DNA of 64,000 nt, from NCBI GenBank assembly GCA_020747015.1, contig JAGTJM010000002.1, positions 682,001-746,000 on the forward strand, given 5' to 3'. The notes under the pieces are model-generated. The model was not told where the DNA came from, ran no database searches, and saw only the letters and a program-made list of their open reading frames with translations. This stretch comes from Pyrenochaeta sp. MPI-SDFR-AT-0127 (Eukaryota > Ascomycota > Dothideomycetes > Pleosporales > Cucurbitariaceae). The translations under genes and the position numbers were made by a program. Positions 9,147 through 20,753 of the stretch are shown here, piece by piece; the first letter of the stretch is position 1; the number at the start of each line of letters is the position of its first letter.

Positions 9147-11638
9147 ATGTACTCTGCCTCGCGCGGCGTGCCCGCCTGGGAACCAGTCGACTTGACACAG
9201 ATTGGAGTTCCCTTTACCGCAGAACACCCTCCTTTTACCCAGCAAACTCATGAGACTCTTGGCTTAAACGCGCCCTTTGATTCTACCCTGCCAATGCAGC
9301 ACCAAAGTGATTCCGCAACTACAATGAGCCTTGTTCCGCACCCTCACGAGCAACACAATGCAGAACCTGCTGGTGATGTCCAGAATGTGTCTGCAACACC
9401 CATGGGCCCGCCGCTTCAGCCGCGGAAAAAGAAAGCACCGACTCTTCGCGCCAATGCATGGCTGCCATACAAGAGCCACATCCTAGATCTTCACATCACG
9501 CAAGGGCTACCGCTGCAAGAGGTGCAGCAGAGGATGAAGGATGAGCGTGGCTTTACAGCTGAGTATGTTACTTTCGTTGTAATGAGGTAGTGCGGACCTT
9601 CTCGCGTACTAACACAGAGATGACTACAGGCTGCGGCAGTACCGAATGCGCATCAGTCAATGGGGGAAAGATAAGAACGTGAAGCCACAAGAGATGAAGG
9701 CAATTGTAAGAAAACGCCAGCACAGGAAGCTTATTGAAAAGGACAAAGGCGAGCTAGTTTTCGAAGTACGAGGCAACCAAGTTGAGCCCCGAAAGATTGA
9801 GCGATGGATGAAGAGCCATGACGTTCCCGAGAGCTTTTTGTACCCCAACAGCCCTGCAGCGCGTAAGTTCATATACGATTAGTGAATAAGAAAATAGACT
9901 CTACTGACACCACGAAGCTACACCATCCGCGGTTTATTGTCACACCATATCCGACCGCGGCTCTCCAGCGTTATTAAGCTCTGTTCATTCGCCGGCAGCC
10001 TCAATCCTCTCGCCGGCTGGCGGTCCTCTTACGGCGCAGAATTCGCCAGCTTTCTCCCCTGCCCTCTCAGTCTCGAGTATAGTTCGAGTCCAAAGCAGCG
10101 TCTTTACAGGCCATAGTCCGGCGCTCACATACCGACCTCTATCGGGCGTCTACTTCGCCTCTCCCGACTCCACCTTAAGTGGCCTGTATGACCATGTGGA
10201 TATCGAGACTGTGCCTCTGCGGCAGCGGTATAGACAACGTGACGAAGAAAACCTGCGAGATCAACTCTTTGGAGCGGAATCGTCGTTTGAAACCAGCCCC
10301 AACGACACTTCGGACATGCTATCTGAATTAGGACACATACTTCTCGAACAAGGAAGATACAAAGCTGCAGAGGAAGTGATCCGCAGACTGGTAGAGGGTC
10401 ATCGGAGTCAGAGTGGCGACGATAACATCAACACACTCCAAGCACTGTATCTTCTTGGTCAAGCTTTAGCCTTTGAAGGGCTGTACGTGAATGCGGAGAG
10501 ACTGTATCGACGCTCACTGGAAGGAAGAGAGAAGGTGCTGGGACTAGAGCACCCTGATACGCTTGCTAGTGTCAGTGACCTTGGGTTGGTGTTAGAAGAA
10601 CAGGGCAAATATATAGAAGCAGAAGTACTTCATCAGCGAGCGCTGGAAGGATCAGAGAAAGTGCTTGGGCTAGAGCACCCTGATACGCTCTGTAGTGTTA
10701 GGTGCCTTGGGTCGGTGTTAGAGAGACAGGGCAAGTACCAAGAAGCAGAAGCAATGCATCGGCGAGCGCTAGAAGGATTAGAGAAGGTGGTTGAGCTAGA
10801 GCATCCTGACACGCTCTGTAGTGTTGGTTGCCTTGGGTCGGTGTTAGAGAGACAGGGCAAGTACCAAGAAGCAGAAGCAATGCATCGGCGAGCGCTAGAA
10901 GGATTAGAGAAGGTGGTTGGGCTAGAGCATCCTGACACGCTCTGTAGTGTTGGTTGCCTTGGGTCGGTGTTAGAGAAGCAGGGCAAGTACCAAGAAGCAG
11001 AAGCAATGCATCGGCGAGCACTAGAGGCTGAAGAGAAGGTGGTTGGGCTAGAGCATCCTAACACACTCACTAGTGTCTATTGCCTTGGGTCAGTGTTAGA
11101 AAAGCAGGGCGAGTATATACGGGCAGAAGAAATGCTACGGCGGGCGATGAAGGGAGAAGAGAAGGTGCTTGGATTAGAGCACCCTAACACGCTAATTAGT
11201 GTTAGTGGGCTTGGGTTGGTGCTAGAAAAACAGGGAGAATATAAAGAGGCAGAATCAATGCATCAGCGCGCTGTGCAGGGATGTAGAAAGATCCTTGGGC
11301 TGAAGCATCCTACAACGCTCGTAAGTGTCAACAGGCTTGCGTTGGTGTTGCAGAATCAAGGCCGGTTGGTAGAGGCCGAAGACTTGGAGGTGCAAGTAAT
11401 AGAGTCTAGCAAGGCTGTGCTTGGGAACGAGCACCCTAACACGCTTACAGCGATGAAAGATCTCGCAGTCACATTCAAGCTTCAGGGTCGCAACCAGGAA
11501 GCATTGTTGCTAATGGTACGTTGCTGCGAATCGCGCTGGCGAGTCATTGGAGCTCATCATCCGGACACCAAGTCTTCACTCGAGATGCTGGATAAGTGGT
11601 ATATGGAGCATTCAAAGTCAGGCATGATGTTGCTGTAA
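9147..11638 (+). CDS. Clr5-domain protein with C-terminal tetratricopeptide repeats
   Basis: Three exons (9147-9562, 9630-9862, 9918-11638) join in phase across introns of 67 and 55 bp and give 789 residues. About residues 100-210 form a Clr5 domain (LPYKSHILDLHITQGLPLQEV, then QYRMRISQWGKDKN), a fungus-specific helical domain of unclear biochemical role. A Ser/Pro-rich linker follows. From about residue 320 come kinesin-light-chain-like TPRs of 42 residues (EHPDTL...LG.VLE.QGKY.EAE...RRALEG). Several neighbouring repeats are almost identical in DNA. Clr5-TPR and Clr5-ankyrin proteins are common in filamentous ascomycetes and are suspected of roles in recognition or regulation. No catalytic domain is visible. 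The start is the first ATG in the Clr5 frame; an upstream exon cannot be excluded. Confidence 0.88.
10671..11050 (+). repeat. Near-identical 126-bp tandem repeats inside the TPR region
   Basis: Three consecutive 126-bp units, each encoding one 42-residue TPR, begin near 10671, 10797 and 10923. They differ at only a handful of positions. The units on either side (10545, 11049 and later) are clearly more diverged. This pattern indicates recent duplication or gene conversion inside the gene. Confidence 0.85.
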
Positions 11639-12940
11639 GAGTTAAGAATTGAGCTATTGAAAATAGAGCATGGGCATGTTTGTAAGTGACGATGTTTTAG
11701 TGGGAGAAGGACGCTGCGCCACCATCAGTCTATCAGCTTATAGTTCAACTCCTCAACCTTGTCAAGTAAAGTAAGATTATATGGTAATTGTGTGACGCGC
11801 TAGCTGCTGCCTTTTGTCAAAGTCGACCGAGAGGGGTGTTGGAGACATGCAAGCCTCGAATGTCATGCTTTGTGCCAACGATCCAGGCAGAAGACGCAAA
11901 GCCAACACAAAGATCCAGGTTGGGTGGAGTCAATACGTTTGACCCGCGGAATTCCTGAGTAGGAAGCACTTTTGGAAAGAGGGGAGCACTTTACTTGTGA
12001 CGTGGAGCGTTGAAGGGTTGGGCGCGCGGAACCGGTGCGACTTTGGCCTGCTCCGACACTGCATGGCACTGGCTTTTTTGCTGCGTGACCTCCGTAAGAC
12101 CCGCATCAATATTTAACACCAACACTGATATCTCTAGGAATACCTTGAATGTCGCAGAATAAACGCTGGATATTCTCGATCATCGTATGAATGCTTCAGT
12201 CACGAGCCCCCAAGGTTATTATGGTCTAAAACCGCCTGGGCATGTTTCAAGACGTTGTCCACTCCCCACGCGCTCGCTAAGGCCAAAAATAGCCCACGAT
12301 TATAAACCTCACAACAGCACTTGATCCTCAACTGGCCCACGCCACGTGAGGCACAGGGATGGATATTTGTCGCTGAATGACCATTGCGCTCACGGCGGTG
12401 TGCCTTGTGCGCGGCAACCTCATCCGGGCAGCGGTTGTGCAAATGGGCGAGACACACTACCAATCACAAAAGTCAAGAGCGAAACACAAGCCATCGCAAG
12501 AATCATCGCCATTGTAGTTGATGAGAAATAACCTTAAATCGGAGCCTAACAATAGCGGTCGACCATCGGTCAGCATGTTCTTTTCTTGCAGGGCTGAGCA
12601 ACGGCAGCGCAGCAACCGAGCTCTAGTGTAAGCTATTTCAGCCGCCTCAGATCAGCATCATTTCATCAGCAACGCTCTGAGACGCTTATTGGAGTATTTT
12701 TCGACAATTAGCTAGGATATGCTCGACTCGGAGAGGTCTGTGTTTGATGAGATTACCTGAACCGGCTTGACGGCTTCCAATTTTCCGAATTGCCAGAGCT
12801 GTTTACGGTTGTGAGGCTGAGCTGACCAGTTTAGCGACCGAGCGCAGCAGGCATGGCGGCTTACCACGCTACGGCAGACTCCAGATCCGATGGCTATGTG
12901 GAAGAAATTAGGTCTTGCTGATGGTCAACAGAGACATTAT
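11639..12940. other. Intergenic region, no gene seen
   Basis: About 1.3 kb between the TPR gene and the cupredoxin promoter. Frames on both strands are short and lack family features or plausible splice joins. Confidence 0.5.
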
Positions 12941-12946
12941 TCTGAC

Positions 12947-12953
12947 TATATAT
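12947..12953 (+). promoter_or_regulatory. Candidate TATA box of the cupredoxin gene
   Basis: The sequence TATATAT lies about 160 bp upstream of the ATG at 13114. A pyrimidine- and CA-rich leader without upstream ATG near the start follows, as in strongly expressed fungal secretory genes. Position and sequence only; no transcript data. Confidence 0.45.
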
Positions 12954-13113
12954 GCCTCAGGAGATCTTGCTCAAATGTACTCATCATCACAACATCCACA
13001 TCCACTCCAGCAACAACAGTCTTCCATTTCCTAGCTGTTTTCACACTAGTCATTTCTGCCTTCATCTATCAATCCAATTTCTAAACCCTAATCAACCAAT
13101 CCAATCAGTCAAA

Positions 13114-13665
13114 ATGGTTGCATTCACATCCATCGCTGTCGCTGCTACCACCCTCTTGGGTCTCACCTCTGCAGTCCCAGCCAACCCAGCGCTCCAAGTC
13201 CGCAGCACAGGAGTCATCCACCGCGTCTTTGCAGGTGCAACCACCGAGAACGGCGGCCTCCACTTCGAGCCTCAGAACGTTGTCGCAGAGCCCGGTGACC
13301 TCATGGAGTTTCACTTCCTGCCCAAAAACCATACCGTTGTCCAGTCATCTTTTGATAAGCCATGTGAACCTCTCGAAGGCGGAAAGGGCATCTTCTCAGG
13401 CTTCAACTTCCGCACTGCTGCTGGCGAGGCCCCCAACGTCTTCACTTTCATGGTCCAGGACCGCAACCCTATCTGGTACTACTGCTCCCAGACGGCGGGC
13501 AACCACTGCCAGAGCGGAATGAGTGGCGTCATCAACCAGAATTTTAACTCGGACAAGACTCTGGCAAAGTACAAGGAGAACTCCAAGAACACAGTCACCA
13601 AGCAGCCGTCCGCTGACCCTCTGGCTTCTCAGGGTGGTTGGATCTTGCCCAACATGCCCTTGTAG
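13114..13665 (+). CDS. Secreted cupredoxin-domain protein
   Basis: A 183-residue single-exon protein. The ATG at 13114 sits in a good context (AAAATGG) and is followed by a signal peptide of about 19 residues (ending GLTSAVPA). The body is a plastocyanin-like cupredoxin fold of the fungal extracellular (serine-rich protein-like) group. All four type I copper ligands are visible: His73 (KNHTVV), Cys124 (WYYC), His131 (GNHC) and Met136 (QSGM). It should therefore bind copper outside the cell; the family's redox partners are not known. A short polar tail follows and I see no clear GPI-anchor signal. An upstream in-frame extension from 12952 lacks a signal peptide and was not used. Confidence 0.92.
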   Translation: MVAFTSIAVAATTLLGLTSAVPANPALQVRSTGVIHRVFAGATTENGGLHFEPQNVVAEPGDLMEFHFLPKNHTVVQSSFDKPCEPLEGGKGIFSGFNFRTAAGEAPNVFTFMVQDRNPIWYYCSQTAGNHCQSGMSGVINQNFNSDKTLAKYKENSKNTVTKQPSADPLASQGGWILPNMPL

Positions 13666-14287
13666 ACGCAGTAAATGTGAACGATTCGAGGTAGACAGGC
13701 CTAGATCAGTAGGGCAGTAATGGAATGATGCATTCTCTGGTTGCTAGCATAGCGTTGGTGTTTTATGATTAGTCTCTGTTCTAAAATGTTGTATATACCC
13801 TATTATCAATACTGATACACTTACCCAACTCACATACGCATCGCATTACCTGTGCAATTTTGAAAGTAATCGTCTCTCAGTGAAGCTCAAGTCTTATCTC
13901 TCAATGAATTAGTACGGCATGTACACGTAGTATGTAGTAATATCCCAGTGGGCATTGTCTGACACCACCGTGGACGATGTGTTGAACAGTAAGAAGACTT
14001 AGTTGGTTCAACTATATCTTTATTATGGTAGGAAACTGTCATATATGTAGAGGATGAAAGACATACCGTGCATCTAAAAGAGCATCCTAGCGAGTAGAGC
14101 GAAGCACGGTGAACACAATGAAGCACGTGATAGTAATTCAATCAACACAATGCAGGTGGTTCTGTTAGTTTTAGGTAGATATCAAATTCAGTAAGAAACT
14201 ACATCTTATTAAAGATAAAGTCCTGAGTAAATGGGATATGTTTGAGTAGAAGTGTGACTGACAAAAGTCGCAGCACATTGTATTATC
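13666..14287. other. Convergent intergenic region
   Basis: The 3' flanks of the cupredoxin gene (plus) and the nitroreductase gene (minus). AT-rich with short frames only. Confidence 0.5.
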
Positions 14288-15058
14288 TCACTTGGGCAAT
14301 TCACCAACCTCAACCACACACTCCTTCCAATCCATCCTCCCACTAACCACCTTATTAATCGCATGCTCTGGGTCTTCATATCCAATTGCAACACCACACA
14401 GCACTTCGAGCTCCTCCCCAATTCCCAGTGTTTCCTTAACAACTTCTTCATACCCTGCCGTACTGACCATCACGCAACTCCCCAAGCCCTGAGCCGTCAA
14501 CGCCAACGTGAAGCTCTGCAACCACATTCCAACAGATAACGCATCGTGCTTAGCCAACTCCTTATCCATACAAACAATCCCCGCGACAGGAGCATCGAAG
14601 AAGGTATAATTCCGTCGTTCCTTTTCCACTTTGGCAGCAACGTTAGACCGAGAGATGCCATACGCCTCGCCGTAGACCTTTGCTCCCAGCTCTGACCGGA
14701 AGTGGGCGTATTTCGGCGGCAGAGGAGGAATCCTTGGGTTCGATTCTTGAGCCGCGTGACTGAGCTTGCTGGATAGGCTAGCGAGAGCGGACCCGGTGAC
14801 GATGTGTAATCGCCAATTTTGAATATTGGAATTAGACGGCGCTAATTGGGCGATAGAAAGCGCAGTATGCAGGGCTGGAATTGGGACAGGGAGTGGTAGA
14901 AAGGCGCGGACGCTGTGGCGTGTGTCGAGGAGATTTGATAGTGACGAGAGATCGGTCTCTACAGGCGTATGACTTGAGTCTAGCGAGGGTAATATTTCGC
15001 CTCTCGTAGTGACAGAAAGTAGTTGTGATGTAGTGGATGACAGGAGTGTGGACGTCAT
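14288..15058 (-). CDS. Nitroreductase-family flavoprotein
   Basis: A single-exon 256-residue enzyme of the FMN-dependent nitroreductase family, which reduces nitro compounds or quinones with NAD(P)H. The family N-terminal signature is present: a RHSVRAF motif near residue 47 (phosphate binding of FMN) and APSNSNIQNWRLHIV (residues about 73-87). A central QGLGSCVMVS segment and a C-terminal GVAIGYEDPEHAINK block also fit. Length is typical for the bacterial-like PnbA/NfnB subgroup. The first residues (Ser/Thr-rich) could be a weak mitochondrial presequence, but this is uncertain. No neighbouring gene suggests a pathway. Confidence 0.9.
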   Translation of the reverse strand: MTSTLLSSTTSQLLSVTTRGEILPSLDSSHTPVETDLSSLSNLLDTRHSVRAFLPLPVPIPALHTALSIAQLAPSNSNIQNWRLHIVTGSALASLSSKLSHAAQESNPRIPPLPPKYAHFRSELGAKVYGEAYGISRSNVAAKVEKERRNYTFFDAPVAGIVCMDKELAKHDALSVGMWLQSFTLALTAQGLGSCVMVSTAGYEEVVKETLGIGEELEVLCGVAIGYEDPEHAINKVVSGRMDWKECVVEVGELPK

Positions 15059-15546
15059 GTTGGCGCGAGGATGTAATGTTCATTCGTGAATATGAATGTA
15101 TCCAATTTACTTGACATGAAGGCTCTCACTGTGTGGGCCCTATTTATCTCATCTGCTTGTATCATGTTCTTCGTTAATCACGTCAAATGTAATGCATTAC
15201 AGATGTTCCAATATCTCGGCATTAGCAATACATGGCTGTCGCATAACAGCATGGCCCAAGCCCGTCAGATATGCCAAATTTGGTCATAATGTTCGGAGAA
15301 AATCGCAATACCGAAAGGCCGTGAGGCCGTGAGGTGACCTCGTAGCCCGACGTGAAGGTATCGTTCAAACAATGTTCTTGCGGAGGAGGAAGTTGGTGTA
15401 ACGTTCGGCATCTATGGCGTGAGCGCTTCGGCCGAGCATCGCATGTCGGCATTCCGAGGGTAGCAAGTACTCAGGATCTTGATGATGACGGATGGGTATC
15501 TTGTTGCTCAGCATTCTTGAATTTTTCGAATGGCGTGAAGGATGTC
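15059..15546. other. Promoter region of the nitroreductase gene
   Basis: About 490 bp between the nitroreductase start and the end of the membrane-protein gene, both on the minus strand. No coding signal recognised. Confidence 0.5.
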
Positions 15547-17199
15547 TCAGACCATCTTTTCTCCTACAACTCTCCTCTCTTCTCCAACCCACTCGTCTGC
15601 GTCTTCGCTGTCACTTCTCTTTCCCATCTCTGTATCAATATCGACCTGGCGTGTGACCAGTATGTTATGTAACTCCAGCTCATCTTCGTCCTTGCCTACT
15701 CTTGATGTATCACTACTAGATAGCTGCTTCGGTGACGAGCGGCTTGTCTTTGTCCTGCTCGGTGTAGAGCTACCCTTGCATTCGGTGACAATGTTATTAG
15801 AAAGCTTGAAAGCTTGTTGCGGTTGTTCGACTCTGGTGTCGAAAGGGTAGATACTGAGGGAGTTGCGATAGCTCTTCTTCACAGTCTCTTCTGGACCTTC
15901 TTCGATGTGTTTATCAAGCTCGAGAGCGATCGAGAAGCGGCGAGGTGTGTCACTCCGAGATCTGTTCGATACACCAGAATTCTGTAGAGTGGAGTTCGAG
16001 ACTTTGTCCTTGGAGGAAACCCAGTGTAAAACAAGTACACAGAACAATATGTCCGCATTGCAACACATAAGACATATCCATCCCGGTTCACCTTTGAGGA
16101 CCATGAGGATGGTGAGGTTTGCGACGCTGGTGGTGAGTGTCGCGCAACTCCCGACGAAGCTGCGAAAGGCCATGCGGTTGAGTGCTGGGTTCTGGTTGGT
16201 TTTATACGAGTATAGACCTGTGTCTATTAGTGCCAGTGTTCGCAACATGGCGATGGTTTGGGGATCGAGACGTACTTCGTAGGGGTAGGACGAAGAGAAG
16301 TGTGAGGTAAACCTAGGTGTTGATCTGATCAGCGTGGGGAATGAGGAAGCAAAGGGAAGGAACCTTACGTTGACTACGACCTCAAAAGTAATCAAGGGTA
16401 GCATGGCAATCTTCTGCATGCCGATGATACATATACCTTTGTCGTTGATATATGTGATGCGGCTGTCTAAGTCAGAACAATCTGATGCGCTAGATCAACA
16501 AGATGATATCTTACAAGACAAAGTTAAGAATCACAAAGACAGTATATGGTACTAGCTTGTGTCAGCCACAGGTTCTTCTGACGTCGTGAAGCTCTACTTA
16601 CGCAACATGAAGAGGCAATTGAATAGCCACAGTTTTGACTTCATGCGCGATTTCATACTGCCGCGAACGATATACTGCATTCCATCAACGATGGTCAAGG
16701 GCTTGGGCTTTACAGTACTCACTGCCTTCTCAACTAAGAAATAGTATATGACAATCTTCGTTGTCATATAACAAACAAGGCCTTTTCGAGTCAGTGCATG
16801 CGGGTCACACTCGAGTCATCAGTCTTACACAGAAGAATACCTCCTTCACATATCTCTCTGGATGTGTTGATACCCCAGCCATGAACGACAATAGCTGTCG
16901 CGAAGACAAAAAGTGCCGAGTCGGCATATATGATTAGGATTACTTCCGTTTGTTAGCCATCGAGAGTCTTGAATGAAGGCCATCAACTTACACCACATAG
17001 CCAAAGGCAGCGACGCCCATTTCTGGATGCGTTGGGTTCGTCGCACTGTTTGTCTCGTGAGTTTGGCATATTCCTGTGTCGGGAGTAATGCCGACTTACT
17101 GATACATACTGACAGCGCACCAAAGGTGCTCATCTGAAGGATCACACTAACGACTTGTCCCGCCGTGGGTACCTTTGCGGGTACATAATCTTGCGTCAT
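15547..17199 (-). CDS. Multi-pass (about seven-helix) fungal membrane protein, one junction out of frame
   Basis: Eight exons on the minus strand: 17199-17110, 17053-16992, about 16942-16829, 16781-16602, 16551-16515, 16462-16369, 16312-16276 and 16217-15547. They encode successive hydrophobic helices and a long polar tail. The family look includes YADSALFVFATAIVVHGWG, IIGMQKIAMLPLITFEVVVN and GEPGWICLMCCNADILF, as in fungal GPCR-like integral membrane proteins of unknown function. The last six exons join perfectly in phase with 47-58 bp introns. The junction between exons 2 and 3 (16943-16991) has a good donor, branch site and acceptor, but the reading phase is off by one. A small deletion in the CATATATGCC run next to the acceptor, an odd splice, or a sequence error would explain it. 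The start could also be the ATG at 17223. Confidence 0.7.
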
Positions 17200-18425
17200 C
17201 TTCAAGTGAGCCTCCTGTTGCAAGCCTCACCCGTTTATGTATGGCAGGAGAATGTTTTGACCAGGATGAAAGCGAGAAGGGAAGATGATGTAGAAATCGT
17301 ACGACAGATACAGCAGAATAATAGCCCTGGGGGGCACAAAGCCATTGATTTCTTTCCGAGAAAGGTTCACAAGGATTTTCCATGGCATACAGCCCAAAAC
17401 AGCACCATGTCAACGTGCATAAGGCAAAGTTCTTTATCGAGGACGGTTCGCAATCGTGTGGCTGCTTTGCTGTATTGAGAAGTTCATAACCTGCGGAACA
17501 ACGTCCGAATGTTATCGTTCGTTGGGTCGGATGCATGACAAGGAACGCCACGGGCGGATGAGGCCGAGCCTGGGGGGTCAGTTTCAGCATGGGATGTGTT
17601 GTTTTCGATGTTTGTGCGGCGTTCAACGAACCATTGCTTTACCTGACGGGGCAAAAAGAACATCATGTATTGCTCCGACATGGCTGCGCCATCGGAATTC
17701 AGTCGCGAGAAGAAAGCAGCATCAGAAAGCAGCATCAGAAAGAAAACTCTGGGCTGTTGAATGCCATTAGCATAGGTACCAAGATGTTGGCAATACGGCC
17801 TATATTCGGTGATCCTACGTGGCTTAACCTGCATTTTATCTTCCGTGGAAGGGAGGTGAAGCGATCGCGCCGTTAAACGGTCAAGTGATCCGGGGAACTT
17901 TATGTCAACATACGGCCAGGGCCAGTCGAACTTGAGTAGGTTAATCGAGCAAACTTAATCGAAAACCACGGCCCGAACTCAACTTCGTGACATGTGGAAT
18001 GGAGGCGGAACCGCCTTACCCCAGCTTGTCTCGGACCGCTGAGATTGGTGGGAACATCGGTTCGAACGGTGAAGCCCAAGAAATTTTGAGAGTTAGCAGT
18101 GCCTCCGCACAGATTAGCGATGACTATGTTACCCTGCATAGAACAAGAACTGTTCGTCGTTTGACATAACGTTATTATGATAAATGCAAATACCATATTG
18201 GAGATCACCATATCCGAGCCTATCCTTGATAAGGTCGCACGGATTGCGCGGCACAGCTGCCCGGATTCTCTCTCGCGTTCAGCCGCTGCCCAGGAAACGC
18301 AGAAGTGGTTTGATGGCATCTAAAACTATTGTCGAAAATGAGGATATCTGCGAGTCAGAGCAACATTAACCCTGGCTCCCTCAGTTCATGCTGCACCACT
18401 ACTCGTCAAGAATAGCTAAACAGCC
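17200..18425. other. Intergenic region with a short tandem repeat
   Basis: About 1.2 kb with no recognisable gene. A 13-bp unit is repeated twice in tandem near 17713-17738. Open frames of up to 159 codons on the minus strand (17147-17626) lack family features. Confidence 0.5.
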
Positions 18426-20099
18426 TCATAGTTCCTCCAGAATTACTTCCTCCCCGTGGTTCCCAAGCTTCTGGAAATCCCCTCCAATCTCACCGAATGC
18501 GTCCGTGGCGGCCCACTCATCTCGGAGTAATCTCGCAATATTTTTCCCGCTCAACGCACTCGTTTCCATCGTACTAATGAAGCTTTCAATCCCACTTGTG
18601 TACCAGAGCCCATCATCAAGCCTCACTTCCTCGAACGTGACCCTTGGGTACTCTCTTGGATACGAGTGCCAAATCTTGTGGTGAATCCAGCTGACCTTGC
18701 CATCAACATCGCCGTGTCTCGCTTCATCGTCTGACACTTCGTGGCCCAGAATATGAGATAAAAATGTAGAATTGACCTTGGACGGGGAAAAGATTTTGTA
18801 TATGTACTCTGGTCGAGGGGTTGCGGAGTGAGGGTTGGTGCCTTGATTGACGATAGAGATGGAGAAGAAGCCCGGTGAACCGACGCCATCGACTGCTTTT
18901 TCGTCTGGCGGTAATGTAGTAAGAACATATTGTGGCACAGCTTTTCCAGCATCTAGATTAAAGGCCTTCGGTTCCAGCTTGTGGGGCGAAGCAAACAACG
19001 TGACGTACAGCTTCGTGTAGGGGATCTCGTCAGGGGAGTGCTTAGGCGCGGGATCAATAGTTAGGTCCGAGTACTGTAACGGTGAAGCGAGGACAACGTC
19101 GTCAAATGTTGACGTGTGACCAGTGCTAGTGCTGAGTTCATAGGTGCTATCGTGCCGTTTCGAGATTTTGGCAATAGTGGTATTGAAGTGAGTAGTTGCA
19201 TGAGATGCATTCAGCATGTTGGCAAAGATCTGCCAGTTGCCACCGTCGATTTGCATGGCGCCATTTGTAGCCATACAAACCATCGTCTCCAGCCCATGAA
19301 TATATGGCAGATTCGAGGCGTAGTTCACACGAGTACTGCGTTATGTCAGCATTTGCATATGCTGGTCCGAACTGTTCATCATACCTGGCTTGAATAATCT
19401 CCCTCGCAAATGCATCACCAATGCCATTCGCCTTGAGATACTGTTCACCCGTTACACCTGTAACTTCCAACAGCCCCACTTGCTCAATCACATCACCCAA
19501 GCTCCTCCACGGGAAGACTGGCTCGTCATACATAGTCAAGAACTTGCCCACCGCACTCTTCATCAACCTATTGGTCCATAAAGGCGCGGTACCATATCTC
19601 CACAGTAGCTTTGCCTTGTCCCACCAGCTATCTTCTGCCCTCGTGATTATGACAAACTCTTCTCCGTTCCATATTCCAAGGTCTGGGAGCTCCAACCGCG
19701 TTGCAAGATCCTGCTTGGCAGCCGACAAGTTGAATCTCTCCATAGCGTCCATCATGATGTGGTTTACTTCGACGAATATGGAGCCGCCGAGTTCTACCGC
19801 CGCGTTGGCGTCATTCCATACATTGACGGTAGTGGTTCGACCTCCAACATAAGAATTGCGCTCGAAGACGGTTATATCTACTGAGATGGATGCTTCGGCT
19901 GCATACTGAGCGAGATGGTAGGCTGTGGACGCACCGCCTGCACCGGCACCTGCTCGGTGTTAGCATCGCTTGGGGGCTCCCGATAATCAAAGGTGAACAG
20001 ACCAATTATCGCAACACGCTTTGCGGCTCGAGGAGCTTCATCAGTGCCACTGAGAGCACTCACGGCGGGTAGCAGCGGAGCGATGCGCAACACTCGCAT
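18426..20099 (-). CDS. Prenylcysteine oxidase (prenylcysteine lyase family)
   Basis: A FAD thioether oxidase of about 523 residues. The family cleaves farnesyl- or geranylgeranyl-cysteine released from degraded prenylated proteins, in lysosome/vacuole-type compartments. Three exons (20099-20003, 19949-19385, 19335-18426) join in phase across introns of 53 and 49 bp. A hydrophobic start (VLRIAPLLPAVSAL) is a likely signal peptide. The Rossmann FAD motif VAIIGAGAGGAS spans intron 1, and an acidic end of the second strand follows (VFERN, then VGGRT). The conserved EIIQASTRVNYASNLPYIHGLE segment spans intron 2 and matches the lyase domain. The C-terminus has the family's GLWYTSGIESFISTMETSALSGKN block. 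Everything looks intact. It is encoded alone, with no prenylation genes nearby. Confidence 0.92.
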
Positions 20100-20753
20100 T
20101 ATGCTGGCTAGACCAGAAAGGTGTTGCTTGGATCGATAAAAGATTCCAGGGAATTGAAAAAGCGCAAAGGCTTCAGGTCACATTGGAAGTCATGATGGTG
20201 TGATGCATGGCTTGAGAATGTGGAGGTGCTGACAATCTACGAGCATGGGCCAACCGAAAGGCATCAATGCCGAATTACACCTGGACGGCAATTGACCATA
20301 GGAACTACTGGGGTCAGTAACGCGTGTTCACTATGCAAGTATTCTCTTCCCGCAATTGGATACCATATTTGGTACTCAAGGTGGATCTATAGCCTTGAAC
20401 ACGTGCGCAAAGGCCTGCAGGTGGGGACGCGCTTGCACGTGCCTAGTGCCGTTCATGTTGGTGAGAGCAAATCTGGAGTCAGACGTAACAGTTACAAGAA
20501 CTGTAGCAGGCAATTGAGTGAAGATTCTTTGATTTACTGTGTTCTTCAGTAGCTTTCCGATTTATTCGGAATACAGCGTGGTTACACGGACTCCTGCAGT
20601 GTGCCAAACTCCATACACTCCTTGCTCCATAGTACCCAAAAAAAACCCCCATCCATCGTGTGTGGCATTCGGCATCGTGAGATCGTCATCATACATAAAA
20701 CTTCCCCTCTCGCTTCTAACCCAACTATTAATTACGATTACTCCAACAGTATC
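20100..20753. other. Intergenic region
   Basis: Upstream flank of the prenylcysteine oxidase gene and 3' flank of the next minus-strand gene. No coding signal recognised. Confidence 0.5.

Noticed and set aside
10671..11050. Regular direct repeats resembling a CRISPR array
   Set aside because: The units are contiguous coding TPRs of 126 bp with no spacers, in a eukaryotic intron-bearing gene.
10633..11070. Repetitive minus-strand frames across the TPR gene
   Set aside because: They are antisense images of the tandem TPR units; the plus-strand frame is continuous and has family features.
14730..14745. A GGGTTCGATTC-like tRNA B-box match
   Set aside because: It lies inside the nitroreductase coding frame and no cloverleaf or A-box can be built around it.
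17147..17626. A 159-codon minus-strand frame upstream of the membrane-protein gene
   Set aside because: Composition is random-like and it has no recognisable motif; it overlaps exon 1 in a different frame.
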